A stretch of DNA of 64,000 nt from Janthinobacterium lividum PAMC 25724. GTDB taxonomy: Bacteria; Pseudomonadota; Gammaproteobacteria; Burkholderiales; Burkholderiaceae_D. Position 1 is the stretch's first letter; each line of letters starts with the position of its first letter. A program made the translations under genes and the position numbers. Below, in pieces: positions 1 through 9,226 of this stretch. The notes below the pieces were generated by a model. It was not told the origin of the DNA, searched no databases, and was given only the letters and a program-made list of their open reading frames with translations. The stretch covers positions 1 to 64,000 of the forward strand of contig AHHB01000032.1 of the NCBI GenBank assembly GCA_000242815.2. Reading direction: 5' to 3'.

Positions 1-476
1 TTGCATGGTCGATGGCGGACGGTGGCGATACCGATATTGTCTCAGGTCGGACAGCCGTAGGGAACGGTACCAGATGAATAAATCAGTGCCTCCCTAGGCG
101 CAGCGGCATCCCGCCCGAACATCGCCCATGTGGTGATGCATATGGCACCAGTGCACCTTGCTGCCTGATAACGCTTGGTCATGGAGCGGCTAATAAGAAA
201 GATCGCGCGAAGTGCCCATCGCCACATCATCGTCACGCCAGCGCGGCGCAGGCAGGCCAACTACGCGACGCATGCAGCCAGCACGCCCTATGAATCGGCG
301 GCCTGCCGTGACGTTGCCGCACCTCAGTAGCAGGCGTTGCCCACTCCTAAATCGTTCAATATACAGTTGTAAGTCATTGTTTTGAGGGGTGCTATACAGT
401 GGCTCTTGGTGGGTGCTGTATAATAGTGAAAAAGTACTTAACTACCTGTTTTCACTGGATAAAGACCCGATACCAC
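1..476. other. Left-edge region with no recognisable gene; possible promoter for ybiT
   Basis: I see no convincing coding sequence here on either strand; short open frames are present but none resembles a protein I know. A TATAAT hexamer lies at 419-424, about 50 bases before the ybiT start, without a good -35 box at the usual distance. The motif gggtgct(a/g)tata occurs twice just before ybiT (about 388 and 411), an imperfect direct repeat. Confidence 0.4.
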
Positions 477-2075
477 ATGCTTTCTACAGCTAACATTACG
501 ATGCAGTTTGGCGCCAAGCCATTGTTTGAGAATATCTCCGTCAAGTTTGGCGACGGCAACCGCTATGGTTTGATCGGCGCCAACGGCTGCGGCAAGTCGA
601 CGTTCATGAAGATCCTGGGCGGCGACCTGGACCCGTCGGGCGGCAACGTCATGCTCGATACCAACGAGCGCCTGGGTAAGCTGCGCCAGGACCAGTTTGC
701 GTTTGAAGACATGCGCGTGCTCGACGTGGTCATGATGGGGCATACGGAAATGTGGGCGGCCATCCAGCAACGCGACGCGATCTACGCGAACCCGGAAGCG
801 ACCGACGACGACTACATGCAGGCCGCCGAACTGGAAGGCAAAGTGTCCGAATACGACGGTTACACGGCCGAATCGCGCGCCGGCGAACTGCTGCTGGGCG
901 CCGGTGTCGCCATTGAACTGCATCAAGGCCCGATGAGCAATGTCTCGCCGGGCTGGAAGCTGCGCGTGTTGCTGGCGCAGGCGCTGTTCTCGAATCCGGA
1001 CATCCTGCTGCTCGATGAGCCGACGAATAACTTGGACATCAACACGATTCGCTGGCTGGAAGACGTGCTCAATGAGCGCAATTCCACCATGATCATCATT
1101 TCCCATGATCGCCACTTCTTGAACCAGGTCTGCACCCACGTGGCCGACATGGATTACGGCACCCTGAAGATTTATCCGGGCAACTACGACGAATACATGT
1201 TCGCCTCGACCCAGGCGCGCAACCAGCAACTGGCCAACAACGCGAAAGCGAAAGACAAGGTTGCCGAGCTGCAGGAATTCGTGCGCCGCTTCGCCGCGAA
1301 TAAATCCAAGGCTCGCCAGGCAACGTCGCGTGCCAAGCAGATCGAAAAGATCAAGGTTGACGATATCAAGCCATCGTCGCGCGCGTATCCGTTCGTGCGT
1401 TTCGACGGCGAAAAGAAATTGCACCGCCTGGCCGTGGAAGTCGAGAATATCTCGAAAGGTTTCGATCGTCAGCTGTTCAAGAATTTCAGCATCATGGTCG
1501 AAGCGGGTGAGCGCATCGCCATCATCGGCGCCAACGGCGCCGGCAAGACCACCATGCTGCGCTGTATCGCGGGCGATCTGGCTGGCCTGCAGCCTGACCA
1601 GGGCCGCGTGAAGTGGGCGGAAAACGCCAACGTGGGCTATATGCCGCAAGACCCGACGGAAGATTTCGCCAAGGATACCAACTTGACCGACTGGATCGGC
1701 CAGTGGACGAAAGAGGGCGACGACGACCAGGCCGTGCGTTCCATCCTGGGCCGCTTGCTGTTCGGCGGTGACGATGTGAAAAAAGCCGTCAAGGTGTTGT
1801 CCGGTGGTGAAAAGGGACGCATGATGTACGGCAAGCTGATGCTGGGCCGCCACAACGTGCTGATGCTCGATGAGCCGACCAACCACATGGACATGGAGTC
1901 GATCGAGTCTCTCAACATCGCGCTGGAAAAATACGCTGGCACCCTGGTCTTCGTGTCGCATGACCGCGAATTCGTATCCTCGCTGGCCAACCGCATCATC
2001 GAGATCAAGGAAAATGAAGTGGTCGACTACCGTGGCAACTATGAGGATTACCTCAGAAGCCAGGGCATCGACTAA
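477..2075 (+). CDS. ybiT: ABC-F family ATPase YbiT
   Basis: 532-residue soluble ABC-F protein with two nucleotide-binding domains joined by a linker and no membrane segments. The first Walker A is GANGCGKST (residues 34-42), followed by a Walker B of the form [11 protein letters not shown]. The second half has Walker [10 protein letters not shown], the signature LSGGEKGR and a Walker B with DEPTNHMD. The first signature is degenerate (SPGWK), which also occurs in E. coli YbiT. The overall match to YbiT is close from start to end. I chose the ATG at 477 because it gives the family N-terminus ([12 protein letters not shown]); an in-frame upstream start would add 26 unrelated residues. ABC-F proteins act on ribosomes as translation factors; the exact job of YbiT is inferred. 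Confidence 0.95.
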   Translation: MLSTANITMQFGAKPLFENISVKFGDGNRYGLIGANGCGKSTFMKILGGDLDPSGGNVMLDTNERLGKLRQDQFAFEDMRVLDVVMMGHTEMWAAIQQRDAIYANPEATDDDYMQAAELEGKVSEYDGYTAESRAGELLLGAGVAIELHQGPMSNVSPGWKLRVLLAQALFSNPDILLLDEPTNNLDINTIRWLEDVLNERNSTMIIISHDRHFLNQVCTHVADMDYGTLKIYPGNYDEYMFASTQARNQQLANNAKAKDKVAELQEFVRRFAANKSKARQATSRAKQIEKIKVDDIKPSSRAYPFVRFDGEKKLHRLAVEVENISKGFDRQLFKNFSIMVEAGERIAIIGANGAGKTTMLRCIAGDLAGLQPDQGRVKWAENANVGYMPQDPTEDFAKDTNLTDWIGQWTKEGDDDQAVRSILGRLLFGGDDVKKAVKVLSGGEKGRMMYGKLMLGRHNVLMLDEPTNHMDMESIESLNIALEKYAGTLVFVSHDREFVSSLANRIIEIKENEVVDYRGNYEDYLRSQGID

Positions 2076-2311
2076 ACACCTGTGCTAACCCATCGAGCGT
2101 CGCGCTTTGCGGCCCGAGATGCGCAGCCTGCTGTCGGGCGGTTGCATATCACGGCCACAAATCGCTGCCGCTCGCTACGGGTTTGCCAGGCGTTGGTAAA
2201 TTGCTGGCGTCAGTTGGCACCATTCAAACCGACGCGCCGCGGTCCTTTTGTTCCGGCGCAACTGCTTCATTGCGTTCGTGCCGGTTTGTCCCGTTTTTGT
2301 TTGACACAGCC

Positions 2312-3445
2312 ATGCAAACTTTAGCCATTAAATCCGTCGAGTACGAACATCCACAAGACGGAGCCAGCTGCACCGCCCACGCCTGGGCACGCACGCCAGC
2401 GACGCCATCCCCGGCCGAGAAAGCCGAACTGATCACGCGCATCAAGCGCTTGCTGATCGAGCGCGAAGCCGTGCTCGTTGCCCACTACTACGTTGATGCT
2501 GACCTGCAAGACCTGGCCGAAGCCACGGGCGGCTGCGTCTCCGACTCGCTGGAAATGGCCCGTTTCGGGCGCGATCATGCGGCCAAGACCCTGGTCGTCG
2601 CTGGCGTGCGCTTCATGGGCGAAACGGCAAAGATCCTGAGTCCCGAGAAAACCGTGCTGATGCCCGACCTCGATGCGACCTGTTCGCTCGACCTTGGCTG
2701 CCCGGTGGACGAATTTACGGCCTTTTGCGACGCCCATCCCGACCGTACGGTGGTGGTGTATGCCAACACCAGCGCCGCCGTGAAGGCGCGCGCGGACTGG
2801 ATGGTAACGTCGTCGATCGGCCTCGACATCGTTGCCCATCTGCATGCGCAGGGCAAGAAAATACTGTGGGCGCCCGACAAGCATCTGGGTTCGTATATCC
2901 AGAAGGAAACGGGCGCCGACATGCTGCTGTGGCAGGGTAGCTGCCTCGTACACGACGAATTCAAGGGTATCGAGCTCGATTTGCTCAAGCAAGAGTATCC
3001 GCAAGCGAAGGTGCTCGTGCACCCGGAATCGCCCGCCAACGTGGTGGCCCAGGCTGACATGGTGGGCTCGACGTCGCAAATGATTGCGGCAGCGCAAACC
3101 ATGGACACCGACACCTTTATCGTCGCCACCGACAATGGCATCTTGCACAAGATGCGCGCGGCGGCACCGGGCAAGCGTTTCATCGAAGCGCCCACGGCCG
3201 GCAACAGTGCTACTTGCAAGAGTTGTGCGCACTGCCCGTGGATGGCCATGAATGGCTTGCTGAATCTGGCGCAAACGCTGGAAAACATGCACAATGAAAT
3301 CCACGTCGATCCCGCCGTCGGCCAGCTGGCCGTGCGTTCGATCAAGCGCATGCTCGACTTCGCCGCCACCAAGAAGGCGGGCCTCAAGCCTGGTGCGGAC
3401 CTGGCAAAAGAAACCACATTGTTCCAAGGAATCGGTCCAGCATGA
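2312..3445 (+). CDS. nadA: Quinolinate synthase NadA
   Basis: 377-residue quinolinate synthase, which condenses iminoaspartate with dihydroxyacetone phosphate to quinolinate in de novo NAD synthesis and carries a [4Fe-4S] cluster. The visible family signature is the C-terminal cysteine motif [10 protein letters not shown] (about residues 302-311), with further cysteines in the N-terminal (TCSLDLGCP) and middle (GSCLVHDEF) parts. The start at 2312 gives a normal-length protein; its ribosome site is weak (ttgacacagcc), and longer in-frame starts add low-complexity residues not expected in the family. It overlaps nadC by 4 bases, so the two are translationally coupled. The iminoaspartate supplier nadB lies about 54 kb away in this window. 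Confidence 0.96.
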   Translation: MQTLAIKSVEYEHPQDGASCTAHAWARTPATPSPAEKAELITRIKRLLIEREAVLVAHYYVDADLQDLAEATGGCVSDSLEMARFGRDHAAKTLVVAGVRFMGETAKILSPEKTVLMPDLDATCSLDLGCPVDEFTAFCDAHPDRTVVVYANTSAAVKARADWMVTSSIGLDIVAHLHAQGKKILWAPDKHLGSYIQKETGADMLLWQGSCLVHDEFKGIELDLLKQEYPQAKVLVHPESPANVVAQADMVGSTSQMIAAAQTMDTDTFIVATDNGILHKMRAAAPGKRFIEAPTAGNSATCKSCAHCPWMAMNGLLNLAQTLENMHNEIHVDPAVGQLAVRSIKRMLDFAATKKAGLKPGADLAKETTLFQGIGPA

Positions 3446-4308
3446 GTACTCTCGTCAATTCTTTCGCTCCCTTCGATGCGGCCCTGGCGCGCGCGTTCGA
3501 GGGTAATTTGCTGGCCGCCTTGCTCGAAGACGTGGGTCAGTGCGACCTGACGGGCGAGCTGGTGCCGCCCGACGAGATCGTGACCGCGCGCGTCATCGTG
3601 CGTGAAGCTGCCGTGCTGTGCGGTGCGCCGTGGTTTGAAGGCATCATGAAAAGCCTGGACCGCAGCATCGATATCGTCTGGCATTATGCCGAAGGCGACA
3701 TGATGAAGGCCGACAGTGTCGTGTGCACCATTGAAGCGCCGGCACGCGCCCTGCTGACGGCCGAGCGCAGCGCCCTCAATTTCCTGCAATTGCTGTCGGC
3801 CGTGGCCACCGCCACGCGCCATTATGTCGATGTGGTGGCGGGCACCAAGGCGTCCATTTTGGATACGCGCAAGACCTTGCCGGGCCTGCGCCTGGCGCAA
3901 AAGTACGCGGTGCGCGTCGGTGGTGGCAAGAACCAGCGCCTGGCGCTGTACGATGGCATCCTGATCAAGGAAAACCATATTGCGGCGGCCGGTGGCGTCA
4001 GCCAGGCCCTGGAAAACGCGCGCATGCTCGACGCGGGCGTGCCGGTGCAGATCGAGGTAGAAAACCTGGCGCAATTGCGCGAAGCGCTGGAGGCGGGCGC
4101 CGTATCCGTGTTGCTCGATAACTTCAGCAACGACATGCTGCGCGATGCAGTGGCCATGACCAACGGCCGCGCCTTGCTGGAGGCATCGGGCGGCATCAAT
4201 GTCGACACCGTGCGCGCGATTGCCGAAACGGGCGTGGACCGCATCTCTGTCGGCAGCCTGACCAAGGATGTGCGGGCCACCGATTACTCCTTGCGCATCG
4301 TCGGCTGA
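3442..4308 (+). CDS. nadC: Nicotinate-nucleotide pyrophosphorylase (carboxylating) NadC
   Basis: 288-residue quinolinate phosphoribosyltransferase. It converts quinolinate and PRPP to nicotinate mononucleotide with release of CO2, the step after NadA. Family features are the stretch [11 protein letters not shown], followed by [13 protein letters not shown] and LIKENHI, which hold the conserved basic PRPP- and quinolinate-binding residues, and a C-terminal barrel ending with EASGGIN and DRISVGSLT. The start ATG overlaps the nadA stop (ATGA), and its TGA stop shares one base with the ATG of the next gene. The three genes therefore look like one operon. Confidence 0.97.
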   Translation: MSTLVNSFAPFDAALARAFEGNLLAALLEDVGQCDLTGELVPPDEIVTARVIVREAAVLCGAPWFEGIMKSLDRSIDIVWHYAEGDMMKADSVVCTIEAPARALLTAERSALNFLQLLSAVATATRHYVDVVAGTKASILDTRKTLPGLRLAQKYAVRVGGGKNQRLALYDGILIKENHIAAAGGVSQALENARMLDAGVPVQIEVENLAQLREALEAGAVSVLLDNFSNDMLRDAVAMTNGRALLEASGGINVDTVRAIAETGVDRISVGSLTKDVRATDYSLRIVG

Positions 4309-5072
4309 TGCGGCGAGCCGCGCGGCGCTGGCTTGCCTTGGCTCTGCTGTGGCCGGCGTGCGCCGTGTCCTTGCAGGTACAGGCGCGCGAGCTGCTGGTC
4401 GTGGGCGCGCAGTTCGAGCGCGTGTTCGAGTACCAGGACAGTGGCGAGTATGCGGGACTGGGCGTCGAGCTGGTACGCCTGATGGCGACGCGCACCGGCT
4501 ATACCGTGCGCTTTCGCATGCTGCCTTGGGCGCGTGCGCAAGCCATGCTGGTGCAGGGCCAGGCCGATATCTTGATCGGCCCCTACAAGACGCCCGAGCG
4601 TATCGCCAGCATGGGCTTTTCCGACAAGCCGTTTTACCAGGACCAGATGGTCTTCTACACGCGCCACGATGCCAGCTTCGACTGGGATGGCGACCCGGCG
4701 GTACTGAAGAACCGCAGAGTGGTGCTGCTCAATGGCTGGGCCTATGGCACGGACTGGGAGCGCATGCGTCACGGCTTGCAGATCAGCGTGGCCAATAATG
4801 TGGAAAATGGCTTGAAGATGCTGGTGCACAAGCACGTCGATGTGTTCGTCAGCAACCGCCGCAATACCGATCCCGTGATCAGCCGCCTGGGCTATGGCCG
4901 CCAAGTGAAACCCTTGCCCAAAGTCATAGAAATACAAAACGGCTATTTCGCCTTCCCCCGTTCGCCCGCCTTCGACAAGCTGCGCCTGCAGTTCGACCAG
5001 GAATTGAATAAGCTGATAGAGACAGGCGAATTGAAGCGACTGGGCAAGCGCTACGACGTCGGCGTGCCCTGA
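4308..5072 (+). CDS. Periplasmic amino-acid-type solute-binding protein (SBP_bac_3 fold)
   Basis: 254-residue protein with a basic N-terminus and hydrophobic stretch ending in an Ala-rich cleavage region (about residues 1-27), so probably exported. The mature part follows the family 3 extracellular solute-binding pattern: LGVELVRLMATRTGYTV near the start, then ARAQAMLVQGQADI and a C-terminal lobe ending LKRLGKRYD. Its ATG shares one base with the nadC stop, so it is read from the nad operon. No permease or ATPase gene is adjacent, so it may be an orphan binding protein or a sensor-type protein; the ligand cannot be read from the sequence. Co-transcription with nadAC could hint at a pyridine or amino acid ligand, but that is speculation. 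Confidence 0.85.
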   Translation: MRRAARRWLALALLWPACAVSLQVQARELLVVGAQFERVFEYQDSGEYAGLGVELVRLMATRTGYTVRFRMLPWARAQAMLVQGQADILIGPYKTPERIASMGFSDKPFYQDQMVFYTRHDASFDWDGDPAVLKNRRVVLLNGWAYGTDWERMRHGLQISVANNVENGLKMLVHKHVDVFVSNRRNTDPVISRLGYGRQVKPLPKVIEIQNGYFAFPRSPAFDKLRLQFDQELNKLIETGELKRLGKRYDVGVP

Positions 5073-5074
5073 GT

Positions 5075-5100
5075 GCATGCCGTCGGCTGTGGCGGCATGC
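5075..5100 (+). terminator. Hairpin after the nadA-nadC operon
   Basis: Inverted repeat gcatgccg ... cggcatgc directly after the stop of the solute-binding gene, with a 10-base loop. No strong T tract follows, so it may be a weak terminator or only an RNA-stabilising hairpin. Confidence 0.4.
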
Positions 5101-5114
5101 TTGCTGTAGCGGCA

Positions 5115-6002
5115 TTACAGCTGGCGCGCTTCGAAGGTGTTGCACTGTGAAATCTGGCCGCTTGCCAGGCCCTTGCTGAACCAGCGCACGCGCTGTTCCG
5201 AACTGCCGTGCGTAAACGAGTCAGGCACGACATGGCCTTGCGACTGGCGCTGCAGCGCATCGTCGCCGATGGCCGTGGCCGCTTTCAGCGCCGCCTCCAC
5301 GTCGCCCTGTTCCAGGATCTTGCGCTCCTGGTTCGCGTGGAAGGCCCAGACGCCGGCAAAGCAGTCGGCCTGCAATTCCAGGCGCACGGACATGGCATTG
5401 GCCTGGCGTTCCGACTGTGTGCGGCGCGCCTGGTCGACCTTTTCGGACAAGCCCAGCAGATTTTGCACGTGGTGGCCCACTTCGTGCGCGATCACATAGG
5501 CTTCGGCAAATTCGCCCGAGACCTTGAAGCGCTGCTGCATCAGCTTGAAGAAATCGAGGTCCAGGTAGATTTTCTGGTCGCCGGGGCAATAGAAGGGCCC
5601 GCTGGCGCTCTGGCCCGTGCCGCAGGCCGTCTCGGTGCTGCCCGAAAACAGCCGCAGCTTGGGGCGCACATAGCTGCCGCCTTCGGCCTTGAACAAGGCG
5701 CCCCAGGTGTCTTCCGTATCAGCCAGCACGATTTTCACGAAGCGTGCCATGTCGTCCGATGCCGGTGACTGGCGCGCGGGCGCCTGGCTTTGCTGCGTGC
5801 TGACCTGGCCGCCACCGCCGCTAAGCAGATTGAGCAAGGTCAACGGATTGACGCCCAGCACATAGCCGCCGATGAGGGCGATGACGATGGTGCCGATACC
5901 GATCGAGCGCCCACCAAGGCCAAAACCGCCGCCACTACCACTGCCTGCCACGCCACGGTAGTCTTCCACATTGTCGCTTTCGCGATTGCCTTCCCATTTC
6001 AT
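5115..6002 (-). CDS. ypfJ: Neutral zinc metallopeptidase, YpfJ family
   Basis: 295-residue membrane-anchored protein of the YpfJ putative neutral zinc metallopeptidase family. The N-terminus is hydrophilic and Gly-rich, followed by one transmembrane helix (about residues 34-58, IGIGTIVIALIGGYVLGV). The globular part contains the zinc motif HEVGHH (about residues 173-178) in the context AYVIAHEVGHHVQNLLG. Near the C-terminus is the family segment SFTHGSSEQRVRWF. The length is normal for the family. Substrate and physiological role are unknown in general. It is convergent with the nad operon. Confidence 0.93.
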   Translation of the reverse strand: MKWEGNRESDNVEDYRGVAGSGSGGGFGLGGRSIGIGTIVIALIGGYVLGVNPLTLLNLLSGGGGQVSTQQSQAPARQSPASDDMARFVKIVLADTEDTWGALFKAEGGSYVRPKLRLFSGSTETACGTGQSASGPFYCPGDQKIYLDLDFFKLMQQRFKVSGEFAEAYVIAHEVGHHVQNLLGLSEKVDQARRTQSERQANAMSVRLELQADCFAGVWAFHANQERKILEQGDVEAALKAATAIGDDALQRQSQGHVVPDSFTHGSSEQRVRWFSKGLASGQISQCNTFEARQL

Positions 6003-6156
6003 GCTCTCTACTCCTGCTGTGATGGTGCGCTTGATTGCTGACGCCTGTATGGACGTTGTGCGACGAATCTTGTCATTATCGCAGTTATCAGGACAAGGAC
6101 ACGGGCGAGCATGTTACCCTTTGCAACTTTCCACCCATTCCACATCAGGGGCGCGC

Positions 6157-6312
6157 ATGGCGCTCGCCAGCGAGACACACATTTCGCCCACGGCGGTAGT
6201 CCAGTACAACGCCTGCAAGGCCCATGATGTGCCAGCCTTGCTGGCCATCTATGCCGATCTCGCTGGGCAGGCGTTCAGCGTGGCTGGTGCTTCAACGCTT
6301 CACGGCGGCTGA
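6157..6312 (+). pseudogene. Possible truncated 5' end of a GNAT acetyltransferase gene
   Basis: A short frame with a reasonable ribosome site (caggggcgcgcATG) encodes about 51 residues. The stretch AHDVPALLAIYADLAGQAF resembles the first strand and helix of GNAT N-acetyltransferases. The frame then runs into the 3' end of the minus-strand alkD-like gene, where similarity stops, so this looks like a gene start cut off by a junction at about 6275. The similarity covers few residues and could be chance. Confidence 0.25.
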
Positions 6313-6954
6313 GCAGGGACAATCGCTGGCGATGCGCGATAGTAAAGGCCACCACGTCTTCGGGCGCGTGGCGCGCGTAGTCGCGCAGGGCCCAGCCGAT
6401 GGCCTTGCGGATGAAAAACTCGTCTTCCTGGGCCAGCGCCAGTGCTGCATCGAATAGCCAGCCGGCATCCGTGTTAGCGCGCCAGCCCAGTTGGTGCAGC
6501 ATGGCGATGCGGCGCAGCCAGAAATCCGTGTGGCGCATGGCGTCATCCATATGTGCATGGGCGTCGCCGCCGCGCCGCAGTTCGGCCTGCAGTACGTCGC
6601 CGATGACGCCCGCCATGCCATCGACGCTGTCCCACCACGCGCGCTGGCGCGCAGCGCCAGCAGGGCGGGGACGTGAGCGGGATTCAGTTGCCTCTGGTAT
6701 CGGGCCAGCATGTCGAGCGCCACGTGCTGGTATTCGCGCTGCGGCTGCTGCCACAGCAGTTGCGCCTGTTCCAGCAAGACATCTGAACCGACACCTTGCA
6801 AGCGCGCCAGCCAGGTGTTGGCGGCCAGGCGCCGCTGCGGCGCGGCCACCCCCAGGAACACGAACTGGTTGCGCAGATAAGCCTGCATGGACACCGCGCG
6901 TGCGGGATCGGCGGCCGCTTCCAGCGCGGCTGTCAATGCTGTCTGCAAGTGCAT
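6275..6954 (-). pseudogene. AlkD-like DNA alkylation repair gene, frameshifted
   Basis: The two halves of an AlkD/HEAT-like DNA glycosylase lie in different frames. The first frame (start at 6954, MHLQTALTAALEAAADP) covers the N-terminal half, through YLRNQFVFLGV and a run ending LLALRASA. The second frame picks up at WWDSVDGMAG and runs to the normal C-terminal end SRREALKHQPR. The break is near 6636-6642 inside an alternating GC run; adding one base restores RASARWWDSVDG and a protein of about 226 residues. This is either a recent inactivating deletion or a sequencing error. The family removes alkylated bases and typically has the tryptophans and aspartate seen in WWDSVD. Confidence 0.8.
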
Positions 6955-6977
6955 CGCATCTCGCTTTCTTCCAGGCG

Positions 6978-7003
6978 TAAAAAAAGCGCTCCGAAGAGCG
7001 CTC
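6978..7003 (-). terminator. Rho-independent terminator after the first parvulin gene
   Basis: On the minus strand a 7-bp stem (gagcgct / agcgctc) with loop ttcg is followed by seven Ts. It lies about 135 bases beyond the stop of the parvulin gene ending at 7137. Confidence 0.8.
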
Positions 7004-7136
7004 TAGTCTGGCTATCCAAGCGGCTGACGACACCACGGCGCGTGGCAGCGATGTGTGGCCGAGGAGCGCAAGCGTACGCGAGTACACTCAACGTTGCAGG
7101 GCGCACAGCGCCACACGCCAGCTTGGATCGGCGCTA

Positions 7137-7913
7137 TTACTGGACTTTTGCCTTCTTCATCAGTTCATCGCGGTAGGTGGCGAGTTTCTTCTGTTGCAGC
7201 GACTCGGCCACTTGCCCCTTGACTTCTTCCAGTGCCGGCAGCTTCGTCGCACGGGTTTCTTCCAGCTTGATCACGTGGAAACCGAATTGCGATTGCACCG
7301 GTGTTTGCGTGACTTGGCCTGGTTTCAGGGCGACCATGGCGTCGGAGAATGGTTTCACGTACGAAGCTGGGCTCGCCCAGTCCAGGTCGCCGCCATTGGC
7401 TGCGGAGCCGTCTTTCGATACTTTCGCCAGTTCTTCAAACTTGGCGCCGCCTTTCAGCTTGGCGATGATGTCTTTCGCTTCCGCTTCGGTGGCGACCAGG
7501 ATGTGGCGTGCGTGGTATTCCTTGTCGCCAGCCTGTGCCTTGAACTTGTCGTACTCGGCCTTGATTTCAGCGTCCTTGACAGGGTTTTTCTTGACGTAGT
7601 CAGCCAGCAGGGCATTGATGATGATGCTTTGACGGGCATTGTCGATCTGCGACTTGATTTCGGCACGCGTTCCGTAGCCTTGCTTGTCGGCTTCCTGGAT
7701 CAGCACTTCACGGCCGATCAAGTCTTTTTTGATGGCTTCGCGCAATTGCGGCGAATCAGCTTGCTTGCCTTGGGCGACGACTTGCTTGACGACCTGGTCG
7801 AGGCGTGACGAAGGGATGGCCTTGCCATTCACGGTGGCGACGTTTTGCGCGAACGCAGGAACCGCTGCGACGGCGAGCAGGGCTAAGATCAGGCGGGCTG
7901 GCTTCAAAATCAT
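7137..7913 (-). CDS. Periplasmic parvulin-type peptidyl-prolyl isomerase (copy 1)
   Basis: 258-residue exported peptidyl-prolyl cis-trans isomerase. The N-terminal signal peptide MILKPARLILALLAVAAVPAFA is followed by a SurA/PrsA-like N domain and one rotamase (parvulin) domain. The domain shows the conserved stretches ARHILVATEAEAK, GGDLDWASP and FGFHVIKLEE (about residues 135-225). I chose the second ATG (7913) because AGGA stands six bases before it; an ATG six bases upstream has no spacing to that site. It is closely similar to the next gene upstream (8030-8809), so the pair is a tandem duplication. It probably assists folding of periplasmic or outer-membrane proteins. Confidence 0.92.
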   Translation of the reverse strand: MILKPARLILALLAVAAVPAFAQNVATVNGKAIPSSRLDQVVKQVVAQGKQADSPQLREAIKKDLIGREVLIQEADKQGYGTRAEIKSQIDNARQSIIINALLADYVKKNPVKDAEIKAEYDKFKAQAGDKEYHARHILVATEAEAKDIIAKLKGGAKFEELAKVSKDGSAANGGDLDWASPASYVKPFSDAMVALKPGQVTQTPVQSQFGFHVIKLEETRATKLPALEEVKGQVAESLQQKKLATYRDELMKKAKVQ

Positions 7914-7995
7914 GTTCATTCCTAATAAATATACAAAAACCGATACAAGAGATAGCGACTGTCGTGCAGTTGGCATTGAGGCGCACAATACACGA

Positions 7996-8017
7996 CCGGC
8001 GCCGAAAAGGGCGCCGG
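7996..8017 (-). terminator. Hairpin between the two parvulin genes
   Basis: Perfect 8-bp inverted repeat ccggcgcc ... ggcgccgg with a 6-base loop, just after the stop of the upstream parvulin gene (8030). It lacks a T tract, so it could partly terminate or stabilise the upstream message. Confidence 0.4.
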
Positions 8018-8029
8018 GGAGGTCAGTTC

Positions 8030-8809
8030 TTACTGAACTTTCGCTTTTTTGATCATTTCTTCCTGATACGCTTGCAGTTTCTTTTGCTGCAGCGCTTCGG
8101 CGATCTGTGGCTTGACTTCTTCCAGGGTCGGCAGTTTTGCCGCGCGCGTGTCGTCCAGCTTGATCACGTGGAAACCGTTAGGCGTTTGCACCGGAGTCTC
8201 GGTGACTTGGCCTTTTTGCAGCTTGACGAAGGCGTCGGAAAACACTTTCGGGAAGGACGATGGAGCTGCCCAGTCCAGGTCGCCGCCATTGTCGGCCGAA
8301 CCGGCATCTTTCGATTGCTTGGCCAGGTCTTCGAACTTGGCGCCGCCTTTCAGCTTGGCGATGATGTCTTTCGCTTCGGCTTCGCTGGCTACCAGGATGT
8401 GGCGCACATGGTATTCCTTGTCGCCGGTCTGGGCCACGAAGCGATCGTATTCAGCCTTGATTTCAGCGTCGTTGACTGGATTCTTTTTCAGATAGTCGCC
8501 GACCAGGGCGTTGATGACGATGGCCTGGCGTGCGTTCTCGATTTGCAGCTTGACAGCGGCATCTTTACCGAAACCTTTGTTTTCCGCTTCTTGCATCAGC
8601 ACTTCACGGCCGATCAAGTCCTTCTTGATCATTTCGCGCAATTGCGGCGAATCCGGTTGCTGGCCTTGGGCGACGACTTGCTTGACGACTGCATCAACGC
8701 GCGACGATGGGATAGGCTTGCCATTAACAACGGCAACATTTTGCGCAAAAACAGGTACCGCGACAACGGCGAGTAGTGCGATCAGCAAGCGGGCTGGCTT
8801 AAAAGTCAT
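8030..8809 (-). CDS. Periplasmic parvulin-type peptidyl-prolyl isomerase (copy 2)
   Basis: 259-residue paralogue of the gene at 7137-7913, with the same layout: signal peptide MTFKPARLLIALLAVVAVPVFA, N-terminal chaperone-like region beginning QNVAVVNGKPIPSSR, and a single parvulin domain with VRHILVASEAEAKDIIAKL, GGDLDWAAPSSF and GFHVIKLDD. The two mature proteins are alike over their whole length, and long stretches of DNA are nearly identical (for example around 7440-7480 and 8340-8380), which points to a local duplication kept by selection or partly homogenised. The gene is upstream of copy 1 and may share its transcript. Confidence 0.92.
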   Translation of the reverse strand: MTFKPARLLIALLAVVAVPVFAQNVAVVNGKPIPSSRVDAVVKQVVAQGQQPDSPQLREMIKKDLIGREVLMQEAENKGFGKDAAVKLQIENARQAIVINALVGDYLKKNPVNDAEIKAEYDRFVAQTGDKEYHVRHILVASEAEAKDIIAKLKGGAKFEDLAKQSKDAGSADNGGDLDWAAPSSFPKVFSDAFVKLQKGQVTETPVQTPNGFHVIKLDDTRAAKLPTLEEVKPQIAEALQQKKLQAYQEEMIKKAKVQ

Positions 8810-8932
8810 TATTAAATCCTGTTAGGGAAAGTTTCGTAAAAAACGCATGGAAAGAAAACGCCTACATGACGCTTGCGGCAAGCGGCAAACCAAGTTTCCC
8901 TGGTATGCCGAAACGCCATCCCATCCTGATAC

Positions 8933-9226
8933 TCATACTGCTTCGGACGGCGCCAAGGCAACAATTGCCAATGCATGTATCTCATTATGCATCATATCGT
9001 GCACGGAATCATACACCAGTCGATGCCGCATGACGAGCCTGAGCCCCTCAAATTGACGAGAAATAATGCGTAGATTGTAATGGCCTCCGCCCGAAGCGGC
9101 GCCCGCATGACCGCGGTGGCGCGCCGAGTCGTCTTCCAGCACGCATTCCAGAGGAGAAAGTGCCGTTTCCAGACGGCTACGAATGCGCTGCATGCGCGTT
9201 TCTGGCGAGCTAGCTATTGTGTTCAT
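8933..9226 (-). CDS. bolA: BolA family protein
   Basis: 97-residue BolA-like protein. BolA proteins bind monothiol glutaredoxins and [2Fe-2S] clusters and influence envelope and iron-related gene expression. Family features are the central GGHYNLRIIS strand and the C-terminal half with LVMRHRLVYDSV, then the conserved IHALAI, where the invariant His of the BolA signature sits. The start ATG overlaps the stop of yciB by 4 bases (ATGA), so the two genes are coupled. It might equally be named YrbA/IbaG-like by some schemes. Confidence 0.9.
   Translation of the reverse strand: MNTIASSPETRMQRIRSRLETALSPLECVLEDDSARHRGHAGAASGGGHYNLRIISRQFEGLRLVMRHRLVYDSVHDMMHNEIHALAIVALAPSEAV

Noticed and set aside
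1-300. Minus-strand frame at 42-260 as a gene at the left edge
   Set aside because: No family resemblance, weak start context and composition like random sequence.
438-1961. Long minus-strand open frame opposite ybiT
   Set aside because: Same antisense effect; ybiT on the plus strand has all ABC-F motifs.
7805-8776. Plus-strand frame of about 323 residues across the second parvulin gene
   Set aside because: It is the complement of a clear parvulin gene and spans the hairpin and spacer; its repeated pieces are only the reverse of the duplicated isomerase sequences.
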